Counted from the first letter of the stretch, positions 1-8,802 are shown. The stretch: DNA of 57,587 nucleotides from Darwinibacter acetoxidans_A (GCA_041936745.1 JBHGWS010000107.1:1-57587); one strand, 5' to 3'. Program-made: numbers and translations. The notes: generated from the letters alone by a model not told the origin.

Positions 1-26
1 AGCACCGGGGGCCCCCGGTGCTTTTT
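1..26 (+). terminator. Rho-independent terminator (probably bidirectional)
   Basis: A perfect 22-nt palindrome with arms AGCACCGGGGG / CCCCCGGTGCT is followed by TTTTT on the plus strand. It would end transcription entering from the left edge. It also lies just past the stop of the minus-strand lyase and could end that transcript, though the bases beyond it are outside the window. Confidence 0.8.
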
Positions 27-27
27 C

Positions 28-1218
28 TTAAAGTTCGTCCAGTACCGCCGCTAGATCGGCGATGATATCCGCGGCATCTTCTAAGCCGACCGAAATCCTA
101 ACTAAACCATCCGTAATACCGCAGGCTTCTCTTTCTGCCGGCGAATAAGGCGAGTGGGTCATGGAGGCTGGATGCTGGATTAAGGTTTCAGTATCGCCTA
201 AACTTACCGCCAGTGCGCAAAGCTTAACGTTATTCATTAAATGAAGCCCCGCATCGTAGCCGCCTTTGAGTTCGAAAGTGATTATGGCGCCGGGCAGTTT
301 CATTTGTCTTTTCGCCAACTCGTATTGGGGGAAGTTGTCTAAACCAGGGTAATATACTTGGGCAACCGCGGGGTGCCCGTTTAAAAATTCCGCCACTTCT
401 TGTGCATTAGCGCAGTGCTGTTCCATGCGCAGAGCCAAGGTTTTCATGCCGCGGCAGATTAAAAAGGAATTAAAGGGGCTTAAAACAGAACCAGTCATAT
501 CTTTCACCCCAAAAAGCCTCACTTCATCAATAAATTCCTTCCTGCCCACAACTAACCCGGCGATGACATCGCCGTGGCCGTTTAAATATTTTGTCGCCGA
601 ATGCAAAACTACATCGGCGCCCAGCTCCAAAGGCCGCTGCAGGTAAGGGGTAGCAAAAGTATTGTCGACGAAGACTAAGCAGCCCTCAATTTCGCGGGCC
701 AAGGAGCTGATCTTGGAGATATCGGCGATACCGAGGGTGGGATTGGCGGGTGTTTCCAAATAAATGACTTTTGTATTAGGGCGCAGAGCCTCCGCAATAT
801 TACTAGGATCGCGGGCATCGACGAAAGTAACCTCAATCCCAAACCTCTGCACTCCGTGATTTAAAAAGGCGAAACTGCAGCCGTAAAGGGCGTCACCGGC
901 AATAATATGGTCGCCAGCCTTAAGTACACTCCAAAAAGCGGAGGTAATGGCCCCCATGCCCGAAGCTGTGGCTAAAGCCGCCTCCCCGCCTTCCAGTAGC
1001 GCTATTTTTTCTTCCAATTCGCTGGAATTGGGATTGCCTAAACGAGTGTAGATGTAGCCTTCTTCTTCCAAAGCGAACCGCCTTGCCCCTTGTTCCGCCG
1101 TTTCAAAAGTAAATGTTGAAGCTTGATAGATTGGGCTGACCAAGGCACCGGCGGCATTAGGCCTGTAACCGCCGTGGATTGCTTTAGTGGCAAACTTCCA
1201 TGCTTGTTTTTTACTCAT
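28..1218 (-). CDS. megL: Methionine gamma-lyase (PLP-dependent trans-sulfuration enzyme)
   Basis: This is a cytosolic PLP enzyme of the Cys/Met metabolism family. It probably cleaves methionine to methanethiol, 2-oxobutyrate and ammonia. The PLP lysine sits in HSATKYLNGHGD, and SRxGNP-like and NPT motifs are present. YGCSFAF carries a Tyr-Gly-Cys at the place of the Tyr114/Cys116 pair typical of true methionine gamma-lyases, which favours MGL over cystathionine gamma-synthase. The 396-residue length matches the family (about 398). I chose ATG 1218 because GGGAGG lies about 7 nt upstream; an ATG at 1224 is too close to that site. A TATAAT-like -10 box lies at 1289-1284 on this strand. Cystathionine gamma-lyase activity remains possible. 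Confidence 0.88.
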   Translation of the reverse strand: MSKKQAWKFATKAIHGGYRPNAAGALVSPIYQASTFTFETAEQGARRFALEEEGYIYTRLGNPNSSELEEKIALLEGGEAALATASGMGAITSAFWSVLKAGDHIIAGDALYGCSFAFLNHGVQRFGIEVTFVDARDPSNIAEALRPNTKVIYLETPANPTLGIADISKISSLAREIEGCLVFVDNTFATPYLQRPLELGADVVLHSATKYLNGHGDVIAGLVVGRKEFIDEVRLFGVKDMTGSVLSPFNSFLICRGMKTLALRMEQHCANAQEVAEFLNGHPAVAQVYYPGLDNFPQYELAKRQMKLPGAIITFELKGGYDAGLHLMNNVKLCALAVSLGDTETLIQHPASMTHSPYSPAEREACGITDGLVRISVGLEDAADIIADLAAVLDEL

Positions 1219-1363
1219 TGCCATTCCTCCCTGAACTAGATCTGCCGACTTGCGAAATAAATGGTTTACAATTGCCTAACCTTATTATACACTATGCAAA
1301 CTTTTAAAGAAAGGAAGAAGAATATTCTTGGTAGGAAGAAACGCCCGCAGGGTGAATATTACA

Positions 1364-1927
1364 CTAAAGGGATTTTAGCTGTGTTTTTACCAAGGACCAA
1401 TCTTCGTTGAAAACTGGCCTCAGGTTGGGCAGGCGGCGTACCGCCAAAGGGTGGTAGGAGACGACGGTGGGAAAGCCCCTGATTAGGTGTGATTTTTGCC
1501 GCAGGTGTTTTACTTCCGCCGCGGGGTCTTGGAAATATGTTTGGACAGCCACGTTGCCCAGGCAGAAAACGACCCGGGGCCGCTGGCTTGCGACCTGGCG
1601 GAAAAGATATTTCTTCGCAAACTCCCTGGCCGCCGCCTTATCGTATTTTTTTACGGGACGTGCCTTTAAAAGGTAAGTTACATACAGATCTTGCAGGTTG
1701 AAGCCCGCCTGCAGAGCCCCTGAAAGAAGGGTATCCCTTGTACCGCAGAGAAAGGGCTGCCCTTTGGGATCTTCTCTGGCACCGGGGTTATCTAAAATGA
1801 TAAATATTGGGGCTTCGGGGTTGCCTTCGCCCCACACCAAACGGGAAGTGGTGTGGGCGGTAAGTTGTCGGCGTTCTTTTTCGCTAAGTTCTTCGGGCGG
1901 TTGGTGTTCCGGCAGTATTTCAGGCAT
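1364..1927 (-). CDS. Uracil-DNA glycosylase superfamily protein
   Basis: About 187 residues with the UDG superfamily layout. A motif-1-like loop near residue 50 (LDNPGAREDPKGQPF) sits where family 4/5 enzymes have GExPG. A central VVFCLGN strand follows, then a motif-2-like loop near the C terminus (VSYHPLAVRRLPNL) with the usual HP. The cysteine quartet that binds [4Fe-4S] in classical family 4 UDGs is not visible, since only two scattered cysteines occur. It is therefore a cluster-less variant, and its substrate may differ. ATG 1927 has GGAGG five nt upstream and is preferred over ATG 1939. It is divergent from the next gene. Confidence 0.72.
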   Translation of the reverse strand: MPEILPEHQPPEELSEKERRQLTAHTTSRLVWGEGNPEAPIFIILDNPGAREDPKGQPFLCGTRDTLLSGALQAGFNLQDLYVTYLLKARPVKKYDKAAAREFAKKYLFRQVASQRPRVVFCLGNVAVQTYFQDPAAEVKHLRQKSHLIRGFPTVVSYHPLAVRRLPNLRPVFNEDWSLVKTQLKSL

Positions 1928-2014
1928 GCTTGCCTCCATAGTTTATTTAGGCTTAGGGTACCCAAAAAGCTTTGATGTAAGCGCAGTGTTTTAAAAATCA
2001 AGGGAGGGATTTTC

Positions 2015-2683
2015 GTGAGTAAGCAGGTTGTGAACACGTTTTCTATCGTTGGTTTTGATCCGAATACCCAGGAGTGGGGCATTGCCGTCCAATCCAAATT
2101 TATTGCCGTGGGTGCGGTTGTGCCTTGGGCTAAAGCGGGCGTGGGAGCAATTGCCACCCAGTCGTATGCCAACACGGCCTTCGGCCCTAAGGGACTTGAG
2201 CTCTTAGCGGCGGGCAAGTCAGCTCAAGAAGTACTGGATTTATTAATTGCAGAAGATCCGGGCCGAGCCAAAAGGCAGGTAGGTATCGTCGATGCCAAAG
2301 GCCGTGCGGCCAACTTTACAGGTGATGAATGCCTCGATTGGGCGGGCGGCGTAACCGGAGAAAACTTTACGGCCCAGGGAAATATTCTGGTCAGCGAAGA
2401 GACGGTTACTGCCCTGGTGGAAACATTTCAAAACAGCGAAGGCCCTCTGGCAGAGAGGCTTTTAAGCGCACTGGAGGCAGGCCAAGCGGCAGGCGGTGAT
2501 TCCCGCGGCAAGCAGTCAGCGGCAATTTTAGTGGTGCAGGAAAAGGCAGGCTACGGCGGCTTTAATGACGTAAAAGTCGATCTGCGGGTGGACGATCATG
2601 AAAAACCCATTACAGAGCTGAAGCGGATCTACGCTGTCCACCAAGAAATATTTGGCAGAAGGGCCCAAGAAGATGAGAAATGA
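2015..2683 (+). CDS. DUF1028 family (Ntn-hydrolase-like) protein
   Basis: A 222-residue protein that fits DUF1028. It has a TFSIVGFDP start, GIAVQSKFIAVGAVVPWAKAG, and ATQSYANTAFGPKGL. The Thr/Ser near the N terminus and the alternating strands suggest an Ntn-hydrolase fold, but the biochemical function of the family is not established. Residues 130 onward (GNILVSEETV, then AGQAAGGDSRGKQSAA) are the conserved distal half. The GTG start has AGGGAGGG about 8 nt upstream. The stop overlaps the start of the following deaminase, so the two are probably translationally coupled. Confidence 0.85.
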   Translation: MSKQVVNTFSIVGFDPNTQEWGIAVQSKFIAVGAVVPWAKAGVGAIATQSYANTAFGPKGLELLAAGKSAQEVLDLLIAEDPGRAKRQVGIVDAKGRAANFTGDECLDWAGGVTGENFTAQGNILVSEETVTALVETFQNSEGPLAERLLSALEAGQAAGGDSRGKQSAAILVVQEKAGYGGFNDVKVDLRVDDHEKPITELKRIYAVHQEIFGRRAQEDEK

Positions 2684-3329
2684 GATAAAGCCAATCTGGC
2701 GGCGCGCCTTTCAGTTGGCCTGGGAATCGTTTTTAAGCGGTACCGTCCCTGTCGGCTGTGTGATAGTCGATCAGGACGGTAATGTCCGGGCGGAAGGGCG
2801 CAACGCCATCTTTGATTTAAGATCGCCTTCGGCCCTCCGGGGAACCAATATGGCGCATGCGGAAATGATTGCCCTCAGCCAACTGAAAAGAGATGAGCAT
2901 CCCCGAATTAAATCTTACACATGTTATACTACATTAGAGCCGTGCCCCATGTGTTTTGGAGCCATGGTGATGATGCATATCCGCAGCATTAAATACGGGG
3001 CAAAAGACGGGGTTGCCGGTTCACTGGCTTTAAGGGACGCCACGGCCTACCTGGCCAGCAAACAGCTGAAAACAGAGTTGGCTCCCGCGGTTTTGGCAGG
3101 CTTGCAAACCGCCTTGATGACGGCTTTTGAATTAGGGCGCAAACATCCCCGCCAAGCGGAGCTTATAGAGGCCTGGCGCCGGGACTGTCCCGAAGGCACT
3201 GCCGCGGGCAGCGAACTTTATCACAGCGGTTATTTTACTTACGCCAAAGCCCAAGCGTATACCGTAGATCAGGTGTTTTTAGATGTAAAAAGGCTTTTAG
3301 GCGGCAACAAGGCTGAAATGGAACAATGA
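2673..3329 (+). CDS. Nucleoside/cytidine deaminase family zinc enzyme
   Basis: A cytidine-deaminase-fold enzyme with the zinc motifs HAEMIAL (HxE) and TLEPCPMCFGAM (PCxxC). The hydrolytic zinc site is complete. At about 218 residues it is longer than TadA or guanine deaminase (about 155). The C-terminal 90 residues form a helical extension (AELIEAWRRDCPEG onward). True TadA is encoded at 51968, so this paralogue probably deaminates a free base, nucleoside or nucleotide; the substrate is unknown. ATG 2673 overlaps the end of the DUF1028 gene; a TTG at 2652 is a less likely start with no visible ribosome binding site. Confidence 0.8.
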   Translation: MRNEIKPIWRRAFQLAWESFLSGTVPVGCVIVDQDGNVRAEGRNAIFDLRSPSALRGTNMAHAEMIALSQLKRDEHPRIKSYTCYTTLEPCPMCFGAMVMMHIRSIKYGAKDGVAGSLALRDATAYLASKQLKTELAPAVLAGLQTALMTAFELGRKHPRQAELIEAWRRDCPEGTAAGSELYHSGYFTYAKAQAYTVDQVFLDVKRLLGGNKAEMEQ

Positions 3330-3370
3330 TGCAAAACATGTTGAACAGTTAAAGATTTAGGAGGGTGCAG

Positions 3371-4087
3371 GTGAACACGGTTTTATTTGATCTCGATGGG
3401 ACTTTACTGCCCATGGATCTTGATTTATTCACCGGGGCTTATCTCCGGGAAGTGGCACGCAAAGGTACTTCCCTCGGCTGGGAAGCGGAGCGGTTGGTCG
3501 AGACTGTTATGGCCGGCTTTGCCGCCATGACACAAAATGACGGGTCGCTGACCAACGAAGAGGTTTTTTGGAGCCTCTTTCTGGAAACATTCGGCGGCGA
3601 TAAAAAAGAGCATATCCGGGAATTTGATAACTTTTATAGACAGGAGTTCAAAAGGGTTGCCAAAGTAGTTGAACCGACCCCGCTGGCCGCCGAATATGTG
3701 CGGGTTTTAAAGGCTAAGGGTTATAAGCTCGTGCTGGCGACCAATCCCGTTTTTCCTAAAACGGCGACTTTCGAGCGGCTGCGCTGGGCGGGCTTAGCCG
3801 AAACTGATTTTACTTTAATCACGACATACGAAAATTCACGTTACACGAAACCAAGCTTACAATACTACCAAGAAATTTTGGCCGCCATCGGTGCTGCGCC
3901 GGAAAATTGTTTAATGATCGGCAATGACGTACAGGAAGACCTTGTCGCCGCCCAGCTGGGTATGGCTGTCTTTTTGGTAACCGATGATTTAATTAATCGA
4001 CACGAAACCGATATTTCAAAGTTTCGCCGGGGCGATCGCCGGGAGTTATTGGAGTTCTTGCGCGGGCTGCCGCCCCTTTCGATTTAA
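3371..4087 (+). CDS. HAD-superfamily hydrolase
   Basis: A phosphatase-type HAD protein of about 238 residues. Motif I is VLFDLDGTLL at the N terminus, with nucleophile and acid/base Asp. Motif II is LVLATNP near residue 115. The conserved Lys lies in TKPS near residue 155. Motif IV is MIGNDVQEDL near residue 190. The cap domain between motifs I and II is helical (C1 type). The substrate cannot be predicted. AGGAGGG overlaps the GTG at 3365, so the start is more likely GTG 3371. The gene ends tail-to-tail with the amidohydrolase, overlapping by 4 nt. Confidence 0.82.
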   Translation: MNTVLFDLDGTLLPMDLDLFTGAYLREVARKGTSLGWEAERLVETVMAGFAAMTQNDGSLTNEEVFWSLFLETFGGDKKEHIREFDNFYRQEFKRVAKVVEPTPLAAEYVRVLKAKGYKLVLATNPVFPKTATFERLRWAGLAETDFTLITTYENSRYTKPSLQYYQEILAAIGAAPENCLMIGNDVQEDLVAAQLGMAVFLVTDDLINRHETDISKFRRGDRRELLEFLRGLPPLSI

Positions 4088-5268
4088 ACCTTTTTACCGC
4101 TGCGGTAAACAGCAGCTATGTTTTGAGCTGCGGTCAGCAGGCCGATATCTTCCAGGGGATTGCCTTTAAGGAGCAGAAAATCCGCTCTCGCCCCCGCCGT
4201 TAATTGGCCCACTTCCCCCGCTAAACCTAAAATCTCGGCGGCATTGCTTGTAGCGGCTTTCAGGGCAGCCATAGGCTGCATGCCCGCTTCTACCATTAGT
4301 TTCAATTCGCCGGCGTTTTCGCCGTGGTAATTTAAGGGGGTTCCCGCATCGGTGCCCAGGCCGATTGTCACTCCCGCTTCCCAGGCCAAGCGGAAACTCT
4401 TGGCGTGATTCGCAAAAATCTTGGCATTTTTCGCCACCGCATATTCGGGGATACCGCTCTGTCTACCGTGGGCATTGATTTTATGGGGCGCTGATAGAGT
4501 GGGCACTAAAGCCGTGCCTTTTTCCAGCATCAGTGCAATAGTTTCTTCGTCGAGGAAAACCCCGTGTTCAATAGTATCAATACCCGCGGCAACGGCGTTT
4601 CTAATGCCGATATTACCATGGGCATGCGTGGCGATTTTGCGCCCGGCCCGGTGGGCTTCCTCGGCTGCGGCACTTAATTCTTCCAAAGAAAATTCAGCGG
4701 CTCCCGGCTCAACACCTTCCGTTAAAACACCGCCTGTCGCCATGATCTTAATCACATCGGCGCCTTTTTTGAGCAAAGTGCGGACGGCTTTTCTTACGGC
4801 CCAAGGCCCGTCTGCCTCAATGCCGCCCTCGTGCCCGTGCCCGCCGGTGATGGCAAGACAGCGGCCGCTGGCAACTATTTCAGGGCCTTGTAATATATTT
4901 TCATTGATTGCTTTTTTAAGTTGAATGTCCACATCAAAGTTGGAACCCAGGTTGCGGACAGTTGTAAAACCCGCTTTCAGCGTCTTTTTAGCGTTGGCTG
5001 CAGCCCGCAGGGCTAAAGCGGCTGCAGGGTCATCTTTAAACTGCCTGGCATCGGCAGCCCCCAGGGAGGCAAGGTGCACGTGGCAGTCGATAAGCCCCGG
5101 GAGTACGCAGCCTGCCCGCCAGTCAACTATTTCGGCATCTGGCGGTAGACAGGTTTGCTCTAACGGGAGGATCTCGACTATCCTGCCGTCTGCAATAAAC
5201 AGCGCTTGGTTGTGGGTAGGATGGTCGCGCAGGCCGTCGATTAGTGTCCCAGCTTTAATTATCAGCAT
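4084..5268 (-). CDS. Metal-dependent amidohydrolase (imidazolonepropionase/prolidase-like)
   Basis: A 394-residue amidohydrolase-superfamily TIM-barrel enzyme. In order: N-terminal beta-sandwich with GTLIDG; GLIDCHVHLAS (HxH metal motif) near residue 60; GGHGHEGG; DVIKIMATGG (Lys that may be carbamylated); IATHAHG and TIEHG (metal histidines); GLGTDAGTP (catalytic Asp); and a C-terminal GARADFLLLKGNP strand. This pattern is common in Xaa-Pro dipeptidase/imidazolonepropionase-related enzymes from anaerobes; the substrate is not fixed by sequence. ATG 5268 has GGGGTG six nt upstream. The upstream reading frame stays open to 5352 but has no good start. Confidence 0.83.
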   Translation of the reverse strand: MLIIKAGTLIDGLRDHPTHNQALFIADGRIVEILPLEQTCLPPDAEIVDWRAGCVLPGLIDCHVHLASLGAADARQFKDDPAAALALRAAANAKKTLKAGFTTVRNLGSNFDVDIQLKKAINENILQGPEIVASGRCLAITGGHGHEGGIEADGPWAVRKAVRTLLKKGADVIKIMATGGVLTEGVEPGAAEFSLEELSAAAEEAHRAGRKIATHAHGNIGIRNAVAAGIDTIEHGVFLDEETIALMLEKGTALVPTLSAPHKINAHGRQSGIPEYAVAKNAKIFANHAKSFRLAWEAGVTIGLGTDAGTPLNYHGENAGELKLMVEAGMQPMAALKAATSNAAEILGLAGEVGQLTAGARADFLLLKGNPLEDIGLLTAAQNIAAVYRSGKKV

Positions 5269-5394
5269 TGAATACACCCCATTTTTCCTCTTTCCAAAGA
5301 GAGTTTCTCCCGGAAACGTTAATTCCTTGTTTTTAACGGGCCTTAATTGCAAGATTTTACCCGTTTGGGCCGGGGAAATCTCTTTATAAACCGC

Positions 5395-5870
5395 CTATTG
5401 CAGTTTCTTGCCGAGAGCGAGAATGGCCGGATCCAGCGGTTCGAATACTTTCGCCTCCCGGGGCCGGGTAACAGGCGCGGACAGAATGATTAAAAGGCCT
5501 AAGCCTATCTTTACCACTCTGTTGAAAAGAGCCTGAACATTGGAAGTCTTAAAGTGGATTACTAATCCCGATCCGCCTTCTTCGGCGGAATGAATTCTTT
5601 CATCACCGGTTCCGCCGCTACCGCTGATGAAGCCCCCGCTTGTGCCATTATAATAATGGCTGTCACTTTTCTTATTTTTTTACCAGGGATTAATTCTAAA
5701 CCTTTAAGAAAAATTGCTTTCAATTTCTTGCCTGAAAGAAAAGGTACGGCGCAGTCGTTGTTGAATTTGGTAATAATCGCCATGTGTTGCAAAACCTGAG
5801 GGAAAGGGATAGATGAAATGAAAAAAGAATGCCAGCACTGCGGCAGCGGTGATTTATGTTTTACGGACAC
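5395..5870 (-). pseudogene. Possible frameshifted relic, unidentified
   Basis: Two overlapping minus-strand frames look protein-like. One runs about 5870 to 5562 and includes KGLELIPGKKIRKVTA. The other runs about 5677 to 5395, has no start, and reads a Gly/Ser-rich stretch, then SGLVIHFKTSN, a hydrophobic stretch GLGLLIILSAP, and ends PAILALGKKL. Joining them near 5650 gives one continuous protein of about 140 residues. The Gly-rich middle and 'IPxxKxxKVT' flavour faintly recall GerW/YtfJ-type spore proteins, but the match is weak. It may be decayed or fortuitous. Confidence 0.28.
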
Positions 5871-6039
5871 AGCGGCTAACGGCGGTTACGGGCCGAGTTT
5901 TTTGCCAGGCACTGGTTTTTTAAAACCGGCGAAATTTAGGATCATCGTCTGCGAACAGTGCGGTTTCACCCGGTGGTTTGTGGTTCCCGGCGATCTGGGG
6001 AAAGTAAAAAACTCTAAACATTTCCGGAGGCTGCGCTGA
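5818..6039 (+). CDS. Small zinc-ribbon protein
   Basis: A 73-residue protein with two CxxC knuckles, CQHCGS near residue 5 and CEQCGF near residue 45. This is the spacing of a rubredoxin-like zinc ribbon. It carries an aromatic/hydrophobic strand (RWFVVPGDL) after the second knuckle, as in nucleic-acid-tail or zinc-ribbon proteins of unknown role. GAAAGGG lies about 9 nt upstream of the ATG. The start overlaps the antisense relic frame. Function unknown; it may bind DNA, RNA or a protein partner. Confidence 0.65.
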   Translation: MKKECQHCGSGDLCFTDTAANGGYGPSFLPGTGFLKPAKFRIIVCEQCGFTRWFVVPGDLGKVKNSKHFRRLR

Positions 6040-6043
6040 AGGC

Positions 6044-6494
6044 GTGACGGAAACGGAAAATCGGCCTAAATTATATCAAAACACCGACTTGGACAGCCGG
6101 GACATCGTCCGGGCAGATATTCCTTTTTATTTAGAATATGCCAAGAACTATCCCGGACCGATTCTCGAATTAGCCTGCGGTACAGGCAGACTTGCACGGG
6201 CTTTGGCCCGCCGGGGCCATTTTGTTCACGGCCCTGATTTATCCAAAGGCATGCGGAAGCAGGTGCAAAGAAGGCTTGCCAACGAGCCTCGGGAAGTTAG
6301 AAAAAGGGTAAAACTTGAGTTTGCCGCTATGGCGGATTTTTCCTTGAAACAGAAGGTTTCCCGGTTATAATCGCAGTTTCCGATCTCTGAGGAAAGATAG
6401 GGCACAAAGGAGTTGTTTAGGCGCTGTCCGCAGCCATCTTAACGAACCGCGGGTCTCCGGGAGGCGGCCGGGAACAATTCGGCTGTTGCGATAA
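6044..6494 (+). pseudogene. Decayed class I SAM-dependent methyltransferase
   Basis: The first 109 codons from GTG 6044 give a good methyltransferase N terminus (DIPFYLEYAK, then the SAM motif I ILELACGTGRLA) but the frame stops at 6370. The lost continuation is visible in another frame from 6375 to 6494 (SFRSLRKDRAQ, then CLGAVRSHLNEP), matching the FRSFQHL...CLxxVxxHL region that follows motif III in this family. The rest of the roughly 250-residue enzyme is missing. At least one frameshift and a C-terminal truncation make it a pseudogene. Confidence 0.72.
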
Positions 6495-6563
6495 AAGTGA
6501 CATTGCGGTTAATGTTTGTCCGCACAAAAAGATAAGTGTTTTTTGAAGGAGAGAAATATTGCA

Positions 6564-7133
6564 GTGAAGTTTCCTTTCGAGGCGATCACCGATTTTATTT
6601 TCGTGCCAGAAAATGTTTCAAAACCGGCTGATATTATCTTGATTCCCGGGGGCAGCCATGCCCAGCTCATGGAAAGAGCGGCTCAGCTTTACAAACAGGG
6701 CTTGGCTCCTTTGATTTTACCCTCCGGCCATTACAACCATAGGATCCCCGAGTATTCCTCCGAAGGGGAGTATCTAAAAGAGGTAGGAGTGCGCTTGGGT
6801 GTGCCCAAAGAAGCAATTTTAAAGGAGGAGCGCGCTTCTCACACTTTTGAAAATGCCAAGTTTTCGCTGGAAATTATTCGAAAAGAAGGCCTGCAGGTCA
6901 AAAAAGCCATTTTAGTCTGTAAAGCGTTTCATTCCAGGCGGGCACTTTTGACTTACAAAACGGTCTTTCCCCAAGACACAATCTTTTTTACATCGCCGGT
7001 GGTAGGTAAAAGCGGGATCAACAGGGAGAATTGGTTCCAAACAGAAGAGTCAATTGAGATGGTAATGGGAGAAGTAGTTAAGATCGGGCAGTATTTTAAA
7101 AAACACGTTCTGGCATGGAGCGGCGGCCAATAA
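6564..7133 (+). CDS. YdcF/ElyC-like DUF218 family protein
   Basis: A DUF218 protein of about 189 residues. Visible elements are ADIILIPGG near residue 22, ILPSGHYN, a conserved acidic TFENAKFS helix, and KKAILVCKAFHSRRAL with the conserved His-Arg-Arg. The family includes SanA, ElyC and YdcF, which act at or near the envelope. No membrane segment is seen here, so this is the cytosolic YdcF-like form; its ligand is not known. GTG 6564 follows AAGGAG with a longish 12-nt gap; the frame is open to TTG 6516. Confidence 0.75.
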   Translation: MKFPFEAITDFIFVPENVSKPADIILIPGGSHAQLMERAAQLYKQGLAPLILPSGHYNHRIPEYSSEGEYLKEVGVRLGVPKEAILKEERASHTFENAKFSLEIIRKEGLQVKKAILVCKAFHSRRALLTYKTVFPQDTIFFTSPVVGKSGINRENWFQTEESIEMVMGEVVKIGQYFKKHVLAWSGGQ

Positions 7134-7154
7134 GGATCCACGGAGGTGGTTTTA

Positions 7155-8375
7155 ATGAAATGGCTGGTTATCGGTTTGCTTTTTGCCGTTTATATTTTTG
7201 AGACTGTGGTAGCGGTGCTCAACAGAAAAAGCAGTACAAAACCGATTCCTCCTAGATTGAAGGATGTTTACGATGAAGGACGCTACCAAAAATGGCTGGC
7301 TTATTCTTTGGAATTGCACAACTTCGGCCTGCTGCGGAGAGGCTTTAACCTTATCGTTTTAATATTTCTGCTGCTGAGGTTCCTGCCGTCTTTGGAGGAG
7401 GTAGTGGGCAGTTGGACAAGCAGCCCCATCTTACAAACCCTTTATTTCCTCGCTGTTTACCAATCGCTGCTTATTCTAATCGGCCTGCCTTTTCGAATTT
7501 TCGCCACCTTTTCCATTGAAGAGCGGCACGGATTTAACAGGACTACAAAGCGTACGTTTGTGAAAGATACAATCCTCGGTTTTGCCCTGACCTTAGTGCT
7601 GGGCGGGTTAATTGTTGCAGGCATTAACTTCCTTTACCTGCGGTTTGCCGCCAATCTTTGGTCATTTATCGCTTTAACCTGGGTTGGAATCAGTGTTTTA
7701 ATGGTGCTGCTCTTTACTGTTTTAAACAAGGTGTTTTTAAGGTTGTTTAATAAATTTACGCCCCTGCCCGCAGGCTCCCTGCGGTCTCGGATTGAAAAAC
7801 TTGCCGCGGATGTGGGGTTTAACGTCACAGCTATATCCGTTATGGATGCTTCGAAACGTTCCACTAAAACCAACGCTGCTTTTACCGGTATCGGCAAGAC
7901 GCGGGAAGTCATTCTTTTCGATACGCTCTTGGAGAAAATGTCGGCAGAGGAAATCTTGGCGGTGCTGGCTCACGAATTAGGCCACGCCGTCCACAAAGAC
8001 ACGACGCGAATGTTAGTTTTTCAGATCGGCATGGCTGCTTTTTTCGCCGCGGGCATCGGCCTGATTCTGCAGAATCCTGCTTTTTTTACGGCCTTCGGTT
8101 TTTCCGGCATCCATTTCGGCTTTTCCCTGATTTTGTTTTCCATCCTGCTGCAGCCCGTCACTTTAATTTTAGGCATCCCCTTAAATATTATGATGCGTAA
8201 GAGAGAATACAGGGCTGATCACTTCGCGGCTGAACTTACGGAGGGTGCATGGCTGATTTCGGCTTTGAAAACGCTGGCGCGGGAAAACCTGGCAAACTTA
8301 AACCCGCATCCCCTCGCCGTACTTTTGTACCACTCGCACCCGCCGCTGAACGAGCGCATAAAAGCGCTTCAGTAA
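7155..8375 (+). CDS. M48 family (Ste24/HtpX-like) membrane metalloprotease
   Basis: A 406-residue membrane zinc protease. There are about five hydrophobic segments in the N-terminal half (residues 1-20, 65-80, 95-115, 145-165, 180-195). The zinc site HELGHAVHKD is near residue 273, and the third-ligand motif EYRADHFAAEL is near residue 350. IEERHGFNRTT is the conserved Ste24 pre-motif, so it resembles CAAX-protease Ste24 more than HtpX. It likely acts in membrane protein quality control. ATG 7155 has GGAGGT seven nt upstream. It is the second gene of a run continuing to the Nudix hydrolase. Confidence 0.87.
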   Translation: MKWLVIGLLFAVYIFETVVAVLNRKSSTKPIPPRLKDVYDEGRYQKWLAYSLELHNFGLLRRGFNLIVLIFLLLRFLPSLEEVVGSWTSSPILQTLYFLAVYQSLLILIGLPFRIFATFSIEERHGFNRTTKRTFVKDTILGFALTLVLGGLIVAGINFLYLRFAANLWSFIALTWVGISVLMVLLFTVLNKVFLRLFNKFTPLPAGSLRSRIEKLAADVGFNVTAISVMDASKRSTKTNAAFTGIGKTREVILFDTLLEKMSAEEILAVLAHELGHAVHKDTTRMLVFQIGMAAFFAAGIGLILQNPAFFTAFGFSGIHFGFSLILFSILLQPVTLILGIPLNIMMRKREYRADHFAAELTEGAWLISALKTLARENLANLNPHPLAVLLYHSHPPLNERIKALQ

Positions 8376-8391
8376 AAAGAGGGGGGATTTT

Positions 8392-8802
8392 TTGCAGATT
8401 CGTTTTTATGCTTTGGGCGAAACACCAGAAGAAAAACTTTATTATGCAGTCCTGGCCGTAAGATATAAGGAACGATGGCTCTTTGTCCGCCAGAAAAAGC
8501 GGTCCGGTTGGGAAATGCCCGCGGGGCGCAGAAAACCTGGCGAAAGTATTCTAGAGACGGCAAAAAGGGAGCTGTTTGAGGAGACAGGGGCTTTGAAATA
8601 TGAGATAAAAGAGATCTGCGATTACTCCGTAACGGAAAAGAAAACCGGTTTTGGGCGCCTATTTTTCGTTGAGCTTTTGGAAAAAGGCCCGCTGCCGGAA
8701 TTTGAGATTGCGGAAATCTGTTTAAAAGAAAAGCTGCCTGCCGATTTAACTTACCCCACCGTTCAACCAATTTTATGGCGGCAGATCCAAAAGAAACTCT
8801 AA
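8392..8802 (+). CDS. Nudix hydrolase
   Basis: A 136-residue Nudix protein with a complete box G-x5-E-x7-RELxEExG (GRRKPGESILETA then KRELFEETGA), residues about 44-66. MutT-like hydrolases cleave nucleoside diphosphates linked to another moiety, using Mg2+ held by the RE..EE residues. Substrate not predictable. TTG 8392 is the start, with GGGGGG 5-6 nt upstream. It lies 16 nt after the protease gene, in the same direction. Confidence 0.85.
   Translation: MQIRFYALGETPEEKLYYAVLAVRYKERWLFVRQKKRSGWEMPAGRRKPGESILETAKRELFEETGALKYEIKEICDYSVTEKKTGFGRLFFVELLEKGPLPEFEIAEICLKEKLPADLTYPTVQPILWRQIQKKL

Noticed and set aside
2673..3329. The deaminase as TadA
   Set aside because: A better TadA with the family-specific C-terminal region lies at 51968 beside tRNA-Ser; this one has a 90-residue extension.
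4421..5389. Long plus-strand open frames opposite the amidohydrolase
   Set aside because: They have no family motifs or good ribosome binding sites; the antisense frame has complete catalytic motifs.
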